Positions 53,169 to 62,040 are shown, numbered from the stretch's first letter. The stretch is 64,000 nucleotides of DNA from Planococcus sp. CPCC 101016 (GCF_007859295.1 NZ_VOHB01000002.1:1985624-2049623), one strand, 5' to 3'. Numbers and translations are program-made. The notes: generated by a model from the letters alone, not told the origin.

Positions 53169-53205
53169 AAAACGCCTTTTCAATTTAAAGTTGAAAAGGC
53201 GTTTT
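53169..53205. terminator. bidirectional terminator
   Basis: AAAACGCCTTTTCAA and TTGAAAAGGCGTTTT form a 15-base perfect stem with a 7-base loop. Convergent genes end on either side. Confidence 0.92.
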
Positions 53206-53211
53206 CTTTCA

Positions 53212-53490
53212 TTAAATATTCATTTCTTTATCAAGAAGCAATAGCAGCTTTTTTTGTGCTTCTTTTCTCCGTACCATCTTTTTTACCCGAATTGAGCTTT
53301 GTAGATAGTATCTAATACGCTTGTTCACAAAAAACAAACGATGGTATTTCTCGTCTTCGTAAACCTTCTCAAACCACTCATATTCCTTTAACTGTTCAAT
53401 GTGTCTGTCAATTTTTTACGTATTTAAAGTATTGCTGTATCCTGCATTGCTGAACACTCCAGCCAGCAGGTCAAATAATATGCTAACCAT
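53212..53490 (-). pseudogene. small gene interrupted by an in-frame stop codon
   Basis: An ATG with ATAGGAG upstream starts MVSILFDLLAGVFSNAGYSN and TLNT, and then TAA occurs at 53418-53416. The same frame continues without a break for 67 codons (KIDRHIEQLKEYEWFEKVYE, DEKYHRLFFVNKRIRYYLQS, SIRVKKMVRRKEAQKKLLLL, LDKEMNI) to a second TAA at 53212. The length, basic helical composition and lack of other frames argue for one ancestral protein of about 92 residues. The family is unknown. Confidence 0.75.
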
Positions 53491-53534
53491 CCTTACTCCT
53501 ATCTAATTCTTTTTATAATAAATTTATCCTTCTG

Positions 53535-53987
53535 CTAGTTATTTTTGCTTTTGTTCGACTTCTTTTTTCCCATGCCTTCGTCTTCCAACCAAAATTCAGG
53601 ACCTGTTACATCAGACAACCAAAATAACACATCTTGTTTATGTTCATCGGTGCTTAAACTACTGATTGGTCCTGGTCTAAACATGTAGTCTCCTTGTTGG
53701 ATTTTCTTTTCAGGCACGTAGTCCTTAAAATGATAAGCTCCATAACCTTGTACCGTATTTGTCTCGGGTTTTGGAGATTCCTCTCTAATTAACGTATGGA
53801 CCTCTGCAAGATAAGTAAAGAAACGCGAAAGTGACAAATACCCTTCAGAATTTCCGACAAAAGACACGCCTTCATTCGTAACTTTGATTTCCAGTTTTGC
53901 TTTTTTCGAAAAATGTGGATCGAAATCGTAATCTACCTTTTCCTCTCTTTTTATTCGCTTCTTTTTCTTCTTCTTCTTTTTGGACAT
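53535..53987 (-). CDS. hypothetical protein with lysine-rich N terminus
   Basis: A 150-residue soluble protein. The N terminus is MSKKKKKKKKRIKREEK. The centre is mixed beta (AKLEIKVTNEGVSFVGNSEG, FFTYLAEVHTLIREE), and FWLSDVTGPEFWLEDEG is followed by another lysine-rich tail. It is not recognised. AAGGAGAG precedes the ATG. Confidence 0.65.
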   Translation of the reverse strand: MSKKKKKKKKRIKREEKVDYDFDPHFSKKAKLEIKVTNEGVSFVGNSEGYLSLSRFFTYLAEVHTLIREESPKPETNTVQGYGAYHFKDYVPEKKIQQGDYMFRPGPISSLSTDEHKQDVLFWLSDVTGPEFWLEDEGMGKKKSNKSKNN

Positions 53988-54121
53988 CGCTTATGCTCTC
54001 CTTAAAAAATGACTAGAATAAAATGCTGAAATTTCTATGGCTATTTGATTGGCCATAAGTTGCCCTCGGAGTTACGAAGAAAATTGACTTTAAAAGATGA
54101 TCTTTAATAAGTGTAAATTGT

Positions 54122-54415
54122 TTAAAATGCTTTCATCACTTTCTTTCCCTGTCCACACCTGTTGCATTTATAGATAAATAAAGCAGGCATCTCCCTGCCT
54201 CTATCAACTTGTTCGAACTTATGTAATCCAATTCTGCACAACAGACTTTTTTCTTTACGCGTAGCTAGCAATGAAACCAACAATGAAATTAAACCGATTA
54301 GAATGAATACGTAGGGAATATTGTATACATTGAACGTTTCATCAACTTCTGCCAAAAGAAGGACGACTCCGATCAAAATGAACACGGCAGCAACGAACTT
54401 AATTTTAAAAAACAA
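54122..54415 (-). CDS. small membrane protein with C-terminal zinc-ribbon-like motif
   Basis: A 97-residue protein starting at TTG, with GAGAGGAGG upstream. Two helices (KFVAAVFILIGVVLLLAEV and YVFILIGLISLLVSLLAT) are followed by a soluble part with LLCRIGLHKFEQVDRGREMP and YKCNRCGQGKKVMKAF. The three Cys and one His could bind zinc, as in DUF1660-type proteins. The function is unknown. Confidence 0.72.
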   Translation of the reverse strand: MFFKIKFVAAVFILIGVVLLLAEVDETFNVYNIPYVFILIGLISLLVSLLATRKEKSLLCRIGLHKFEQVDRGREMPALFIYKCNRCGQGKKVMKAF

Positions 54416-54689
54416 AAAATTCCTCCTCTCAATATATAATTACAGAAGCCACACTTGAAATCTTTTGTTTATACTAGATTTTATATAAAGTCTTGCTTTG
54501 TTCTAAGCTATATCTCATAAATTACTTTACTTTATCAAAGCGTACCACTAAAAGTTAATGGTATATATTGTTGAGAGCATTTCATAAGGCCTTTCAGAAG
54601 ATATGATTTCTCAAAAAAGAAAAGAAATTTATAAAAAGTCCTTACTATTTGTATCACTTAATTATTAGTATGCACGAAATGAAGCGCCT

Positions 54690-55226
54690 CTAGCTATGTT
54701 TATTCATTAATTCCTCTATAATCTTTAATTGTCTTTCACGTTCATTTGTTGAAGCAGCTAAGGAATTTTTAGTTATCAGATTCTGTACTTTTATTGCATA
54801 GTCACTGCTAACCAATGCATGCCCCCGCATATGGCCTGTAGCAATGGCTTGAGCAAATGACCGGGCAGAATACTTACTAACATCAGATTTGGATTCTTTA
54901 GCCAATTCATTTACAACAAATCCAACATTTCTTAACTCATATGCACTTATGCTGCCATCTATTCGTTTTTTTAAAGTCTCCTTCCCTAAATTTATGCGAG
55001 GGTCATTTCTCAAATGACTGTCTAGATGGGTCAAGTTTGCAGCTGCTACTTTTAAAGCCCATTGAGCAAGAAATTTTTGTGGCATTTTTTCAAGAGCTAC
55101 TTCTATTTCGTTTCTTAATTCCACATTATCTATCATTTTTATTTTTGGGCTGCTATATTTATATTCCTTTTGCTCTGCTTTCATTTTTTGTTCATGTTTG
55201 TTCCACGCGTATTCTTCTAAATTCAT
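54690..55226 (-). CDS. Imm5-like putative immunity protein
   Basis: A 178-residue helical protein. EVALEKMPQKFLAQWALKVA, ISAYELRNVGFVVNELAKES and YSARSFAQAIATGHMRGHAL match the alanine- and His-rich helices of putative immunity proteins (Imm5/PF14423-like), which neutralise secreted nuclease or deaminase toxins. No toxin gene is adjacent. ATG 55226 has AGAGGTG before it. The ORF start at 55271 is rejected. Confidence 0.7.
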   Translation of the reverse strand: MNLEEYAWNKHEQKMKAEQKEYKYSSPKIKMIDNVELRNEIEVALEKMPQKFLAQWALKVAAANLTHLDSHLRNDPRINLGKETLKKRIDGSISAYELRNVGFVVNELAKESKSDVSKYSARSFAQAIATGHMRGHALVSSDYAIKVQNLITKNSLAASTNERERQLKIIEELMNKHS

Positions 55227-55374
55227 TAAAATCACCTCTGAATTACTTTTAGTGAAAGCTATAGTAGTCACTATATAGTCAGTTCTGTAGCCATAACCTA
55301 TTGATTTCCTAAACTTTCTTTTGGGTGAGCCGCTTTATTGGTGCACAGCAACCTTCTAGTCAGATCCTCCCTTT

Positions 55375-55842
55375 TCAGTCCCAAACAGCCATTGCGCATT
55401 CTTCAATCTCCATCCAGAATCTATAAAGATGGTTGTTGCTCAAGTTGGATAAATGGATTCTTTCCTGACTGGTTTCCGGCAGTTTGTAAATCACCTTCTG
55501 GGAATCCTGTAACCAGAAAAAGCTAATGCCATACTCTGATGCGAATAAGAAGTCTTCAATCTCTGCAGTGTAATTTTCAGAAGAAATCCGCAACAGCTTA
55601 AATGAATTGTTTTCTTTAAGAAATTCCGCTTTCTCTAATATTTTGTAGACTGGAAGACGCGGTAGGCATAAGATCAACGAATACTTTTTATTGATTAATT
55701 TATCACGCATCTCTAGGTATGGAATATCTGTTATTTCTACTAAAAAATTTGGCATTTCAGTTGTTTCATAAGAAAGTGAAAAGTAGTTTTCATATCGGTC
55801 ATCCAACTGTTTTAGGTCATTCTTCGTATAGCATACTTCCAT
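55375..55842 (-). CDS. hypothetical protein
   Basis: A 155-residue soluble protein. MEVCYTKNDLKQLDDRYENY, NKKYSLILCLPRLPVYKILE and EIEDFLFASEYGISFFWLQD suggest an alpha/beta fold, but the family is not recognised. AGGAGG lies 7 bases before the ATG at 55842. A TTAGTATATTAAGGA promoter-like motif is 30-45 bases upstream. It sits in the island of short proteins. Confidence 0.65.
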   Translation of the reverse strand: MEVCYTKNDLKQLDDRYENYFSLSYETTEMPNFLVEITDIPYLEMRDKLINKKYSLILCLPRLPVYKILEKAEFLKENNSFKLLRISSENYTAEIEDFLFASEYGISFFWLQDSQKVIYKLPETSQERIHLSNLSNNHLYRFWMEIEECAMAVWD

Positions 55843-56096
55843 AGAGTCCTCCTGCCACCGCATTTAATTGACTTTATCCTTAATATACTAAGAAGGAGCC
55901 AGAAAAACCAGTTTCTCTCAGTAACCAAGGCGTTCTAAAACAGATTTCTACAAGCAAAAAGGAGAAAAAAGGTGCTTTGTTCAGCTCCTTCTTTCTCCTT
56001 GTATTCAAGTACTTTTAACTCAGTATTCATCATTATAAATCACTTATTAAATAATAAACATGTTAACTGCAGATTACGCTTTCTCTCTTGTAGTAC

Positions 56097-57320
56097 TCAT
56101 TTTTCATACGCCTCAGCTCCAGAAAAGCTTTCTTTCGTATCCAATCGATAACTGGCGAATGCTAGGCCGGAAGCAATCAACGCGCATAATGCGCCAACCC
56201 ACGAAAGTTGGATTAAACTGCCGTTTGCTACGACATATCCTCCCACTGTAGCACCCAGCGCTATACCTACATTGACTGCTACTGGAGTTAAAGATGAGGC
56301 GAAATCTTTAGCTGCGGGAAAATAAACTGTGGCTAAATTCATCAAATACAACTGAATTGTCGCATTCATTGCATAGATCATCACTGCCATTAGCATGAGG
56401 CTAATAAGTCCGGCATATGTCGATTCCATTGTAAAATACAAAGACCCCAAAATAACGGCCTGAACAATGAACACGTATCGAAGTTTGCTTACACCGTTGC
56501 GGCTGGCGATTTTCCCCGCCAACACATTACTGAAAATCGAAAACGCACCATACGCAAGCAAGATGACACTAACATATCTCGTGGGAATGGCCAATCCTTC
56601 TTCCAGTATTGGTGTAATGTATGTGTATATCGTATACGTCCCGGCAATTGAAAATGTTGGAATAAAGAAAGCCAAAATCATGCGCGGGTTCGTCAACAAA
56701 CCAAGCTGCTCTTTTGCCGATGCTTTCTCTACTTTCAGTCCTCTTGGCAAGATGAAGACGCTCATGATTAAACTAATGACGCCAAGCAGTGTTGTAAACC
56801 AGAAAGTCAGCTGCCAATTGCCAAGCTGGCCTATAAGTGTTCCCAGTGGTACTCCAATGACATTGGATATTGTAAATCCGGCGAAGATTAGCGCAATAAT
56901 TGGTCCCTTTTTGCTTTCGGGCATAATGTCGCTGGCGATGCTCATCGACAGTGCAACCAATACACCACTGACAACCGCTGTAAGAACTCTGGAAACAATT
57001 AAAAGTTCATAAGTTCCGGATAAAGCACTGATCACATTTCCGATAATGAAAAAAGAAATCAAGACCAGCATTAGTGGATATTTGGGGAAACGGCTAACAT
57101 AAGCAGTCATCAACGGTGTTCCGATGGCATAAGCGATGGCAAAGCCGGATACTAAGGTTCCCGCTACAGCAAGACTTATATTCAAATCTGAAGAAATTTC
57201 CGTCAAAAGTCCAACGATCACAAATTCACTTGTCCCCATTACAAAAGTTAAAAGCGTCAGCGTAAAAGCTAATACTTTTTGTTTCGTGGTCATTAATTCT
57301 TTAGTTACATTTGAGGTCAT
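56097..57320 (-). CDS. MFS exporter (DHA1-type)
   Basis: A 407-residue proton-driven exporter with 12 helices. The motif A region is GTPLMTAYVSRFPKYPLML and motif C-like FAGFTISNVIGVPLGTLIG. The N-terminal LTFVMGTSEFVIVGLLTEIS is characteristic of AraJ/YdhP-like DHA1 pumps. The export substrate is unknown. It lies 133 bases downstream of an ArsR gene, with an ATATC-N10-GATAT site between them, so the adjacent repressor probably controls it. Confidence 0.9.
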   Translation of the reverse strand: MTSNVTKELMTTKQKVLAFTLTLLTFVMGTSEFVIVGLLTEISSDLNISLAVAGTLVSGFAIAYAIGTPLMTAYVSRFPKYPLMLVLISFFIIGNVISALSGTYELLIVSRVLTAVVSGVLVALSMSIASDIMPESKKGPIIALIFAGFTISNVIGVPLGTLIGQLGNWQLTFWFTTLLGVISLIMSVFILPRGLKVEKASAKEQLGLLTNPRMILAFFIPTFSIAGTYTIYTYITPILEEGLAIPTRYVSVILLAYGAFSIFSNVLAGKIASRNGVSKLRYVFIVQAVILGSLYFTMESTYAGLISLMLMAVMIYAMNATIQLYLMNLATVYFPAAKDFASSLTPVAVNVGIALGATVGGYVVANGSLIQLSWVGALCALIASGLAFASYRLDTKESFSGAEAYEK

Positions 57321-57405
57321 GAAAAATTCACTCCTAATTCCTTATTTTTCTTATCATACGAATGAATTCTTTCATCCCTACTTAAAACTTCACAATAATA
57401 TAGAT

Positions 57406-57425
57406 ATATCTAAATATGTCGATAT
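57406..57425. promoter_or_regulatory. candidate ArsR operator upstream of the MFS gene
   Basis: ATATC, 10 bases, GATAT. The same spaced pair occurs upstream of the ArsR gene (57789-57808). Confidence 0.5.
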
Positions 57426-57453
57426 AGGAAATAAAAAAAGACATGGCGTTGTC

Positions 57454-57777
57454 TTAAATCTCTTCGTTGATGAACTTTGTGATTTTCGCCAATGTCTCTT
57501 CATTTCGCCTGTAATAAGTCCATTGTCCGTAACGCACCGCTTCCAGCAAACCGGCTTTTTGCATGAGTGACAAATAATGGGAAACCGTTGATTGAGATAA
57601 ATTCACTTTCTGTTGAATATCCCCTACACAAACACCACCTTTGATGCTTACCTCCTTCGGCAGATGCGCTTGTTGCTTCGGAAAATTCTTCTCTGGTTCT
57701 CTTAACCATTTCAATATATTAAGGCGAGTTTCATTAGACAATGCTTTGAAAACTTCTAAAACATTTAAATTATCCAT
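57454..57777 (-). CDS. ArsR family transcriptional regulator
   Basis: A 107-residue winged-helix repressor. FKALSNETRLNILKWLREPE, then VCVGDIQQKVNLSQSTVSHY, then LSLMQKAGLLEAVRYGQWTY. The recognition helix carries CVGD as in metal-sensing ArsR proteins but only one cysteine is present, so a metal site is uncertain. It is upstream of and co-directional with an MFS exporter. The two ATATC-N10-GATAT sites suggest it represses itself and the exporter. Confidence 0.88.
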   Translation of the reverse strand: MDNLNVLEVFKALSNETRLNILKWLREPEKNFPKQQAHLPKEVSIKGGVCVGDIQQKVNLSQSTVSHYLSLMQKAGLLEAVRYGQWTYYRRNEETLAKITKFINEEI

Positions 57778-57788
57778 TTGCCTATCTT

Positions 57789-57808
57789 ATATCGATTTAG
57801 TTCGATAT
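57789..57808. promoter_or_regulatory. candidate ArsR operator upstream of arsR-type gene
   Basis: ATATCGA and TCGATAT are separated by 6 bases (20 bases in all), 11 bases upstream of the start codon. It shares the ATATC-N10-GATAT frame with 57406-57425. The rest of 57778-58217 (440 bases) holds no recognisable gene. Confidence 0.6.
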
Positions 57809-58217
57809 GTCAAACCGCATGAATTAAAGAGGAGCTATACCCAGAGATGAACACAAATATTCACTAGGGAGCTTGGCTTACTAATAGAGGCAATACATGA
57901 TTTATAAGTCATTAGATTTCGAAAAGGAACTTACTAAAACTTAAGTTTCACTTAAATTCAGTAGATCTGTCACATTATTTTACTGGCTTATTTTTCTACA
58001 TTTTAACGTACATTCTATAACAGTTCCCTTCCCTCTAAATAAAGGAATACACTTTTTTTGATTAAGGCAACAAAATGAATGTATCTTGATTGCTATTGAC
58101 ACACATTTGAATTCCAATAAAAATTGTTTTAGATTTTGTTGTATGTGGCAATCCATAAAATGGTATTTTATGTTAGAATTGATTAAGTAAAAATATTCCA
58201 AAGAGGAGATATTGTCT

Positions 58218-58394
58218 ATGACTGTGGGTATCCTTTCTATAGCCTCTATGCTTATCTGGATTGCTGTCACACAAGAACTTGGTAAGCCTTCAGAAAAGCA
58301 AAATAACCGAAAAGTAATGGCTTTTACAGCTTTAGGTATGATCTCAATTGCAGTCATAACTATTTCACTTTTTCAGAACTTACTTTCTAATTAA
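58218..58394 (+). CDS. 58-residue two-helix membrane protein
   Basis: ATG 58218 follows AGAGGAGA. A TTG 6 bases earlier is less likely. Helix 1 is VGILSIASMLIWIAVTQEL, the loop is GKPSEKQNNRKV, and helix 2 is MAFTALGMISIAVITISLF. No known function. A strong terminator follows the stop directly. Confidence 0.7.
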   Translation: MTVGILSIASMLIWIAVTQELGKPSEKQNNRKVMAFTALGMISIAVITISLFQNLLSN

Positions 58395-58395
58395 A

Positions 58396-58428
58396 GAAGA
58401 TTCCTTCGAAATCGAAGGAATCTTTTTT
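58396..58428 (+). terminator. terminator of the 58-residue membrane protein gene
   Basis: AGATTCCTTCG and CGAAGGAATCT form an 11-base perfect stem with loop AAAT, then TTTTT. Confidence 0.92.
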
Positions 58429-58469
58429 ATTTTAAGATAATGAGATTAGTAATGTCCTACAACTAGACA

Positions 58470-59204
58470 TCACTCTTTTAAATCTTTCAAAAAACCATAT
58501 AATTCCTCAACCTCATAAGTCTTAAAAAGTAGTTTTTCTTCATCAAATACGAGAATTATCGGGAAGTGGTTGATTTCAAATTCTTCTTTATAATCCACAA
58601 CGTAGTTTTTGTTGTACTCTATCCAGCTTGCTGAAACTGACTTGTCCATCTTAGCCGCAATATCGTGAGCTTTATTAAACATCGGTTCCTGCATTTCATG
58701 AGGCAGATTATTTGGATCTTCATAGATTACACTTATATGAAGACCTTCTCCACCTAAAAACTGCTCATACTTTTCCTTATAGGTCATTTCTAATAAAACA
58801 ATCTCATCAGCCTGATCTTTAAAATCATTTTCTCTTGGTGGATTTATCAATACTTTTTGTCCTTCTTTAATGGCTTTAACAGGTATTTTCGTTCCATCTT
58901 CGTGTTTTATGACTGTATTCTCTGTAATGATTGCAGCATAACCTTGACTTTCCTCAGTAACAGTCGAGTTTGGATTGTCGCGATTCTCCCATTTAGAAGT
59001 ATTAATCCAAAGAATCCCTTCATCTTCTAAGAATATTTGAGCAACTCCAATCATTTTATCGTCTTTATAAGGACTAGCAGTAGACTCATCATTTTCATTT
59101 CCTTCCCTTGTTAACTCTTCATTCGTATTCATGTTTGTTCCACATGCAGAAATGAAGAGTATACAAAAGAGAATTTCTAGTAAAAAAGAACTTTTGTGTT
59201 TCAT
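58470..59204 (-). CDS. lipoprotein with two domains
   Basis: A 244-residue lipoprotein. ATG 59204 gives MKHKSSFLLEILFCILFISAC with lipobox ISAC-G and GGAAGGG upstream. Residues about 45-135 form a beta domain (GVAQIFLEDEGILWINTSKW, KIPVKAIKEGQKVLINPP), similar to DUF3221/YobA-like folds. The C-terminal part (KSVSASWIEYNKNYVVDYKE, FPIILVFDEEKLLFKTYE) resembles a thioredoxin-like strand pattern without a CxxC. The function is unknown. Confidence 0.7.
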   Translation of the reverse strand: MKHKSSFLLEILFCILFISACGTNMNTNEELTREGNENDESTASPYKDDKMIGVAQIFLEDEGILWINTSKWENRDNPNSTVTEESQGYAAIITENTVIKHEDGTKIPVKAIKEGQKVLINPPRENDFKDQADEIVLLEMTYKEKYEQFLGGEGLHISVIYEDPNNLPHEMQEPMFNKAHDIAAKMDKSVSASWIEYNKNYVVDYKEEFEINHFPIILVFDEEKLLFKTYEVEELYGFLKDLKE

Positions 59205-59460
59205 GAAATCCCTTCCTTTCGTCCCTATTAGGCGTTTCATTCCATAGTAAGTTACAGGCATTATGTATGGAGTTCATACCAAGGGAAAAGAAAGAGCAAA
59301 TTCTATGAAAGTGAAACTTGGCTTGGAACCACTCTTCTTTGTAATGTGTATGTAAGATATTTTCTTTCAATCTTTTTATATAGAATTTTCAATCTATGGT
59401 TAAGCTACTAGTTTATTTAGTTTTATATTTATTTATGACAATTTTCAATGTTACAAATTA

Positions 59461-59919
59461 TTATGACCATTGATGAAAATCTGTATCTGCGGGGGTGACT
59501 GATTTGATATATACTATGTCTTCCTCACGGAGATTCGGAGCGAAAAACTCTGTCCCCCAATGTTCAGAGTGAAGCAGAGGAGTCTCATTTTTGCTTAAAA
59601 AAATCGAAAACCATTTCAATTTCCCGTTTGTCTTTATATTCTCGTACAACAAATAGTTTGATAGATAGTCAGTATTGCTTGCTTTGATAACAGTAATATC
59701 TCTTCCATTTACTATTTTAAAAGAGTCTTTAAACAACAAGGTCGTTTCCTTAATAACATCTTTCTCGTCATTCCAGCAATGGATTTCTATGATATTTGAT
59801 TGCTCAATAAAATAGCTTAATAACGGAACCCAATAATCATAATTTTCATTTTCAGGGATTGGAAACGTATCCAAGTCCTCAGTAAATATAGGGATAGTAA
59901 AATGTAATTTATATTTCAT
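59461..59919 (-). CDS. hypothetical protein
   Basis: A 152-residue soluble protein without a recognised domain. It contains YDYWVPLLSYFIEQSNIIEI, WNDEKDVIKETTLLFKDSFK and the C-terminal HSEHWGTEFFAPNLREEDIV. The aromatic, acidic composition resembles small immunity proteins in the same region. AAAGGAAATT precedes the ATG. Confidence 0.62.
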   Translation of the reverse strand: MKYKLHFTIPIFTEDLDTFPIPENENYDYWVPLLSYFIEQSNIIEIHCWNDEKDVIKETTLLFKDSFKIVNGRDITVIKASNTDYLSNYLLYENIKTNGKLKWFSIFLSKNETPLLHSEHWGTEFFAPNLREEDIVYIKSVTPADTDFHQWS

Positions 59920-60058
59920 TTTTAATTTCCTTTCTTTTGAGATTAAAAAGCAGAATTGTTTTGCTTCTTATCTCATCACAAACTGTTAACTATTAGTTTG
60001 CGTGATAAGTAAACTGATCATGCCATGCATTAGATTTTTTCATATTTTATATACATTT

Positions 60059-60445
60059 CTATTTTGAATCTATATGCTTTCCTTCAAATAACCCAACTTG
60101 TAAATTTGTTAATTCATCATATTTCCCATCTCTAGTCGCCTTTCTATATTTACTATCGCCTTCCTCTATGGCAATTGCTTCCTCTGTGTTAATTCCTTCA
60201 ATCGAAAAATATTTAGTTCCTTTTTTGTATTCATTTGAAAAGTTTCCACTGTAAGTTCCTTCTTTATCCGAGTACTTAGTTACTTCACCTATCTCTTCGC
60301 CAACTTTATCTAGGTACTCATCGCTTATTTGATAAATGTACCCGTCCCAAACGACAAATGATGAGACCCAACTCTTACTCGAGCAACCTGCAAATAAAGT
60401 CATGAGAAAAAGAAGTGCAATAAGGAGTAAATGGTTTAGCTTCAT
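60059..60445 (-). CDS. small lipoprotein
   Basis: A 128-residue lipoprotein. The signal peptide MKLNHLLLIALLFLMTLFAGC ends in the lipobox FAGC-S. The mature part has WVSSFVVWDGYIYQISDEYL and GTYSGNFSNEYKKGTKYFSI followed by EGINTEEAIAIEEG, a pattern seen in short Bacillus lipoproteins of unknown function. AAGGAGAG precedes the ATG. Confidence 0.75.
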   Translation of the reverse strand: MKLNHLLLIALLFLMTLFAGCSSKSWVSSFVVWDGYIYQISDEYLDKVGEEIGEVTKYSDKEGTYSGNFSNEYKKGTKYFSIEGINTEEAIAIEEGDSKYRKATRDGKYDELTNLQVGLFEGKHIDSK

Positions 60446-60692
60446 TTAAATCTCTCCTTTGCTAACTTAGTGTTTGAATAAAAAAAGTTTCAAGAATAAT
60501 CTCATAGGTTCCAAAAATACAGCTATATTTTAATACATCGAATAGTGTTTAAATGTTTTACATTATCCAACTGATTCAGCTAATTCCTTAATGCAAATAT
60601 TCTAACTTTCTATTTCCTTAATATACCAATAATACGTATTGAAAGCTAGGTGTTTTGTATGGAAAAGCGTTCATACAAGTGCAATTGAAGGA

Positions 60693-60725
60693 ACAAAAAA
60701 AGAAGCAAGCTAAAACCTTTAGCTT
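60693..60725 (-). terminator. terminator after the 60735 gene remnant
   Basis: AAGCTAAA and TTTAGCTT arms with a 3-base loop, followed by GC and TTCTTTTTTT on the minus strand. Confidence 0.65.
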
Positions 60726-60734
60726 CTCTACTTC

Positions 60735-60902
60735 TTATAACTGATGATATGTCATTTGCTTTTCCGTTAAAAACCTTCTTACAGAACCTTTAGCGTCTGT
60801 GATTTGAAAGTAATTTAATATATTAAATGAACCGGATAATTTTCCCATTAACTCAGTAGCTTCAAAGATCTCAATGTAACTTAATTGGAGATAAGTTATC
60901 AC
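60735..60902 (-). pseudogene. short coding remnant
   Basis: A 55-codon frame on the minus strand encodes VITYLQLSYIEIFEATELMG, then KLSGSFNILNYFQITDAKGS and VRRFLTEKQMTYHQL. It is clearly protein-like and is followed by a terminator. The only start is GTG at 60902, with no RBS, and TAA lies in frame two codons further up, so the gene has probably lost its 5' end. No family is recognised. Confidence 0.55.
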
Positions 60903-60932
60903 AATTTAAGCAGGCGGATTCATTTCTTTGAA

Positions 60933-61442
60933 CTAATTAATTACTTCTGTTGTATGAACTCGTTTCTTTCGGCGTTTATTGCCGATACTTAATATAGCAC
61001 CTGTGATATAGCAAATTAATATAACCAGAATGAAAGTTAACAGATTGAAAAAAATAGAATTAGAAAAGGTATTCCATAAAGGGATTTGAAAGATGCTTTC
61101 AAAGTTCTCTTGTTTCTGGACAATTACCAGTCGCAATGCATTTGCTTCAACGACAGTAAAAATAATTATACTGATTGCGCTTACCCCACTAAATACCAGG
61201 CTAATTACTAGAGTGCTTCTTTTTTTATAGTTGTCTACTAATCGCATAGATAGTTCTGATGTACCGTATAAAAAATAAAAGAAGAATGGCATGATAAAAA
61301 CCAGAACAAAAATAGCTGGGTTTCCATTGCTACCGCCCGTATTGTCTTTTTCAATAGTCTCTGTGAATAAGTTCATTCCGTAGAATCCAATAAACACCAG
61401 CAGCAAAGAAACAATATACAAAAAAAATAGTAGCTTTCTCAT
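60933..61442 (-). CDS. membrane protein with four helices
   Basis: A 169-residue protein. Helices lie near residues 3-22 (LLFFLYIVSLLLVFIGFYG), 41-60 (AIFVLVFIMPFFFYFLYG), 76-97 (LVISLVFSGVSAISIIIFTV) and 128-152 (FFNLLTFILVILICYITGAI), with a basic C terminus. ATG 61442 follows GGAGGGG. It is not recognised. A GTAACTT/AAGTTAC inverted repeat lies 70 bases upstream. Confidence 0.7.
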   Translation of the reverse strand: MRKLLFFLYIVSLLLVFIGFYGMNLFTETIEKDNTGGSNGNPAIFVLVFIMPFFFYFLYGTSELSMRLVDNYKKRSTLVISLVFSGVSAISIIIFTVVEANALRLVIVQKQENFESIFQIPLWNTFSNSIFFNLLTFILVILICYITGAILSIGNKRRKKRVHTTEVIN

Positions 61443-61509
61443 AAAGATCCCCTCCATTTTAAATGCATCGCAGCTTAATCGGAACATGTGCTTGATTACT
61501 CGATAATGG

Positions 61510-61537
61510 ATGTAACTTGATTAGTATTAAGTTACAT
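61510..61537. repeat. intergenic inverted repeat (GTAACTT family)
   Basis: ATGTAACTT and AAGTTACAT, 9-base perfect arms with a 10-base loop. Related repeats lie at 60876-60899, 62131-62170 and 62894-62929. Confidence 0.5.
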
Positions 61538-61551
61538 TCACTTTATCTGAT

Positions 61552-62040
61552 TTATATCCCTCGATCTTTATCAAACCATTCTTCCGCATTCCACTCAGGG
61601 ACCATCCCACCTATGGCAGGGATCGTTATTTTCGGATCACTTGAATGAATAAAACTCATTAATGCTTTTCCTTTAAGTAAGAATCTCCAGGAGTTTAGTT
61701 GGATGATTTCTAATATATCAATTGCCAATTCAGGATGTTTCGCAAGGAAGGACTCGTAATGAGTGAATACCAATAAAATGCCTATATGATTTATTGGTAA
61801 ATCCGACAAACAATCATCAAAAGCATTAAGATTTGCCCCGTAGTAAACTGGAAAACTTAACTTCTCCGCAACTTCTTGATGGAACATGCCCCCATCCCAT
61901 TCCCTACAATCAAACCGGATTATCTCAAATCCTTCAGCTTCAATTTTTCTACTGTTCTTATCTAGAATGCGTGTTTTGCCATACAAAACTATACTTCCGT
62001 TGAGCATCATGTGTTTCCAAGCCGTTGATTGCACAACCAA
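61552..62040 (-). CDS. barstar family protein
   Basis: A 162-residue ribonuclease-inhibitor-like protein. The barstar core is FDCREWDGGMFHQEVAEKLS, then FPVYYGANLNAFDDCLSDLP, then IGILLVFTHYESFLAKHPEL. The acidic helix (AFDDCLSDL) is what plugs barnase. There is an N-terminal extension of about 45 residues over plain barstar. No barnase-type toxin gene is in the window, so it is an orphan immunity protein. The TTG start at 62040 has GAGGTGA upstream. The GTG at 62061 is an alternative. Confidence 0.83.
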   Translation of the reverse strand: MVVQSTAWKHMMLNGSIVLYGKTRILDKNSRKIEAEGFEIIRFDCREWDGGMFHQEVAEKLSFPVYYGANLNAFDDCLSDLPINHIGILLVFTHYESFLAKHPELAIDILEIIQLNSWRFLLKGKALMSFIHSSDPKITIPAIGGMVPEWNAEEWFDKDRGI

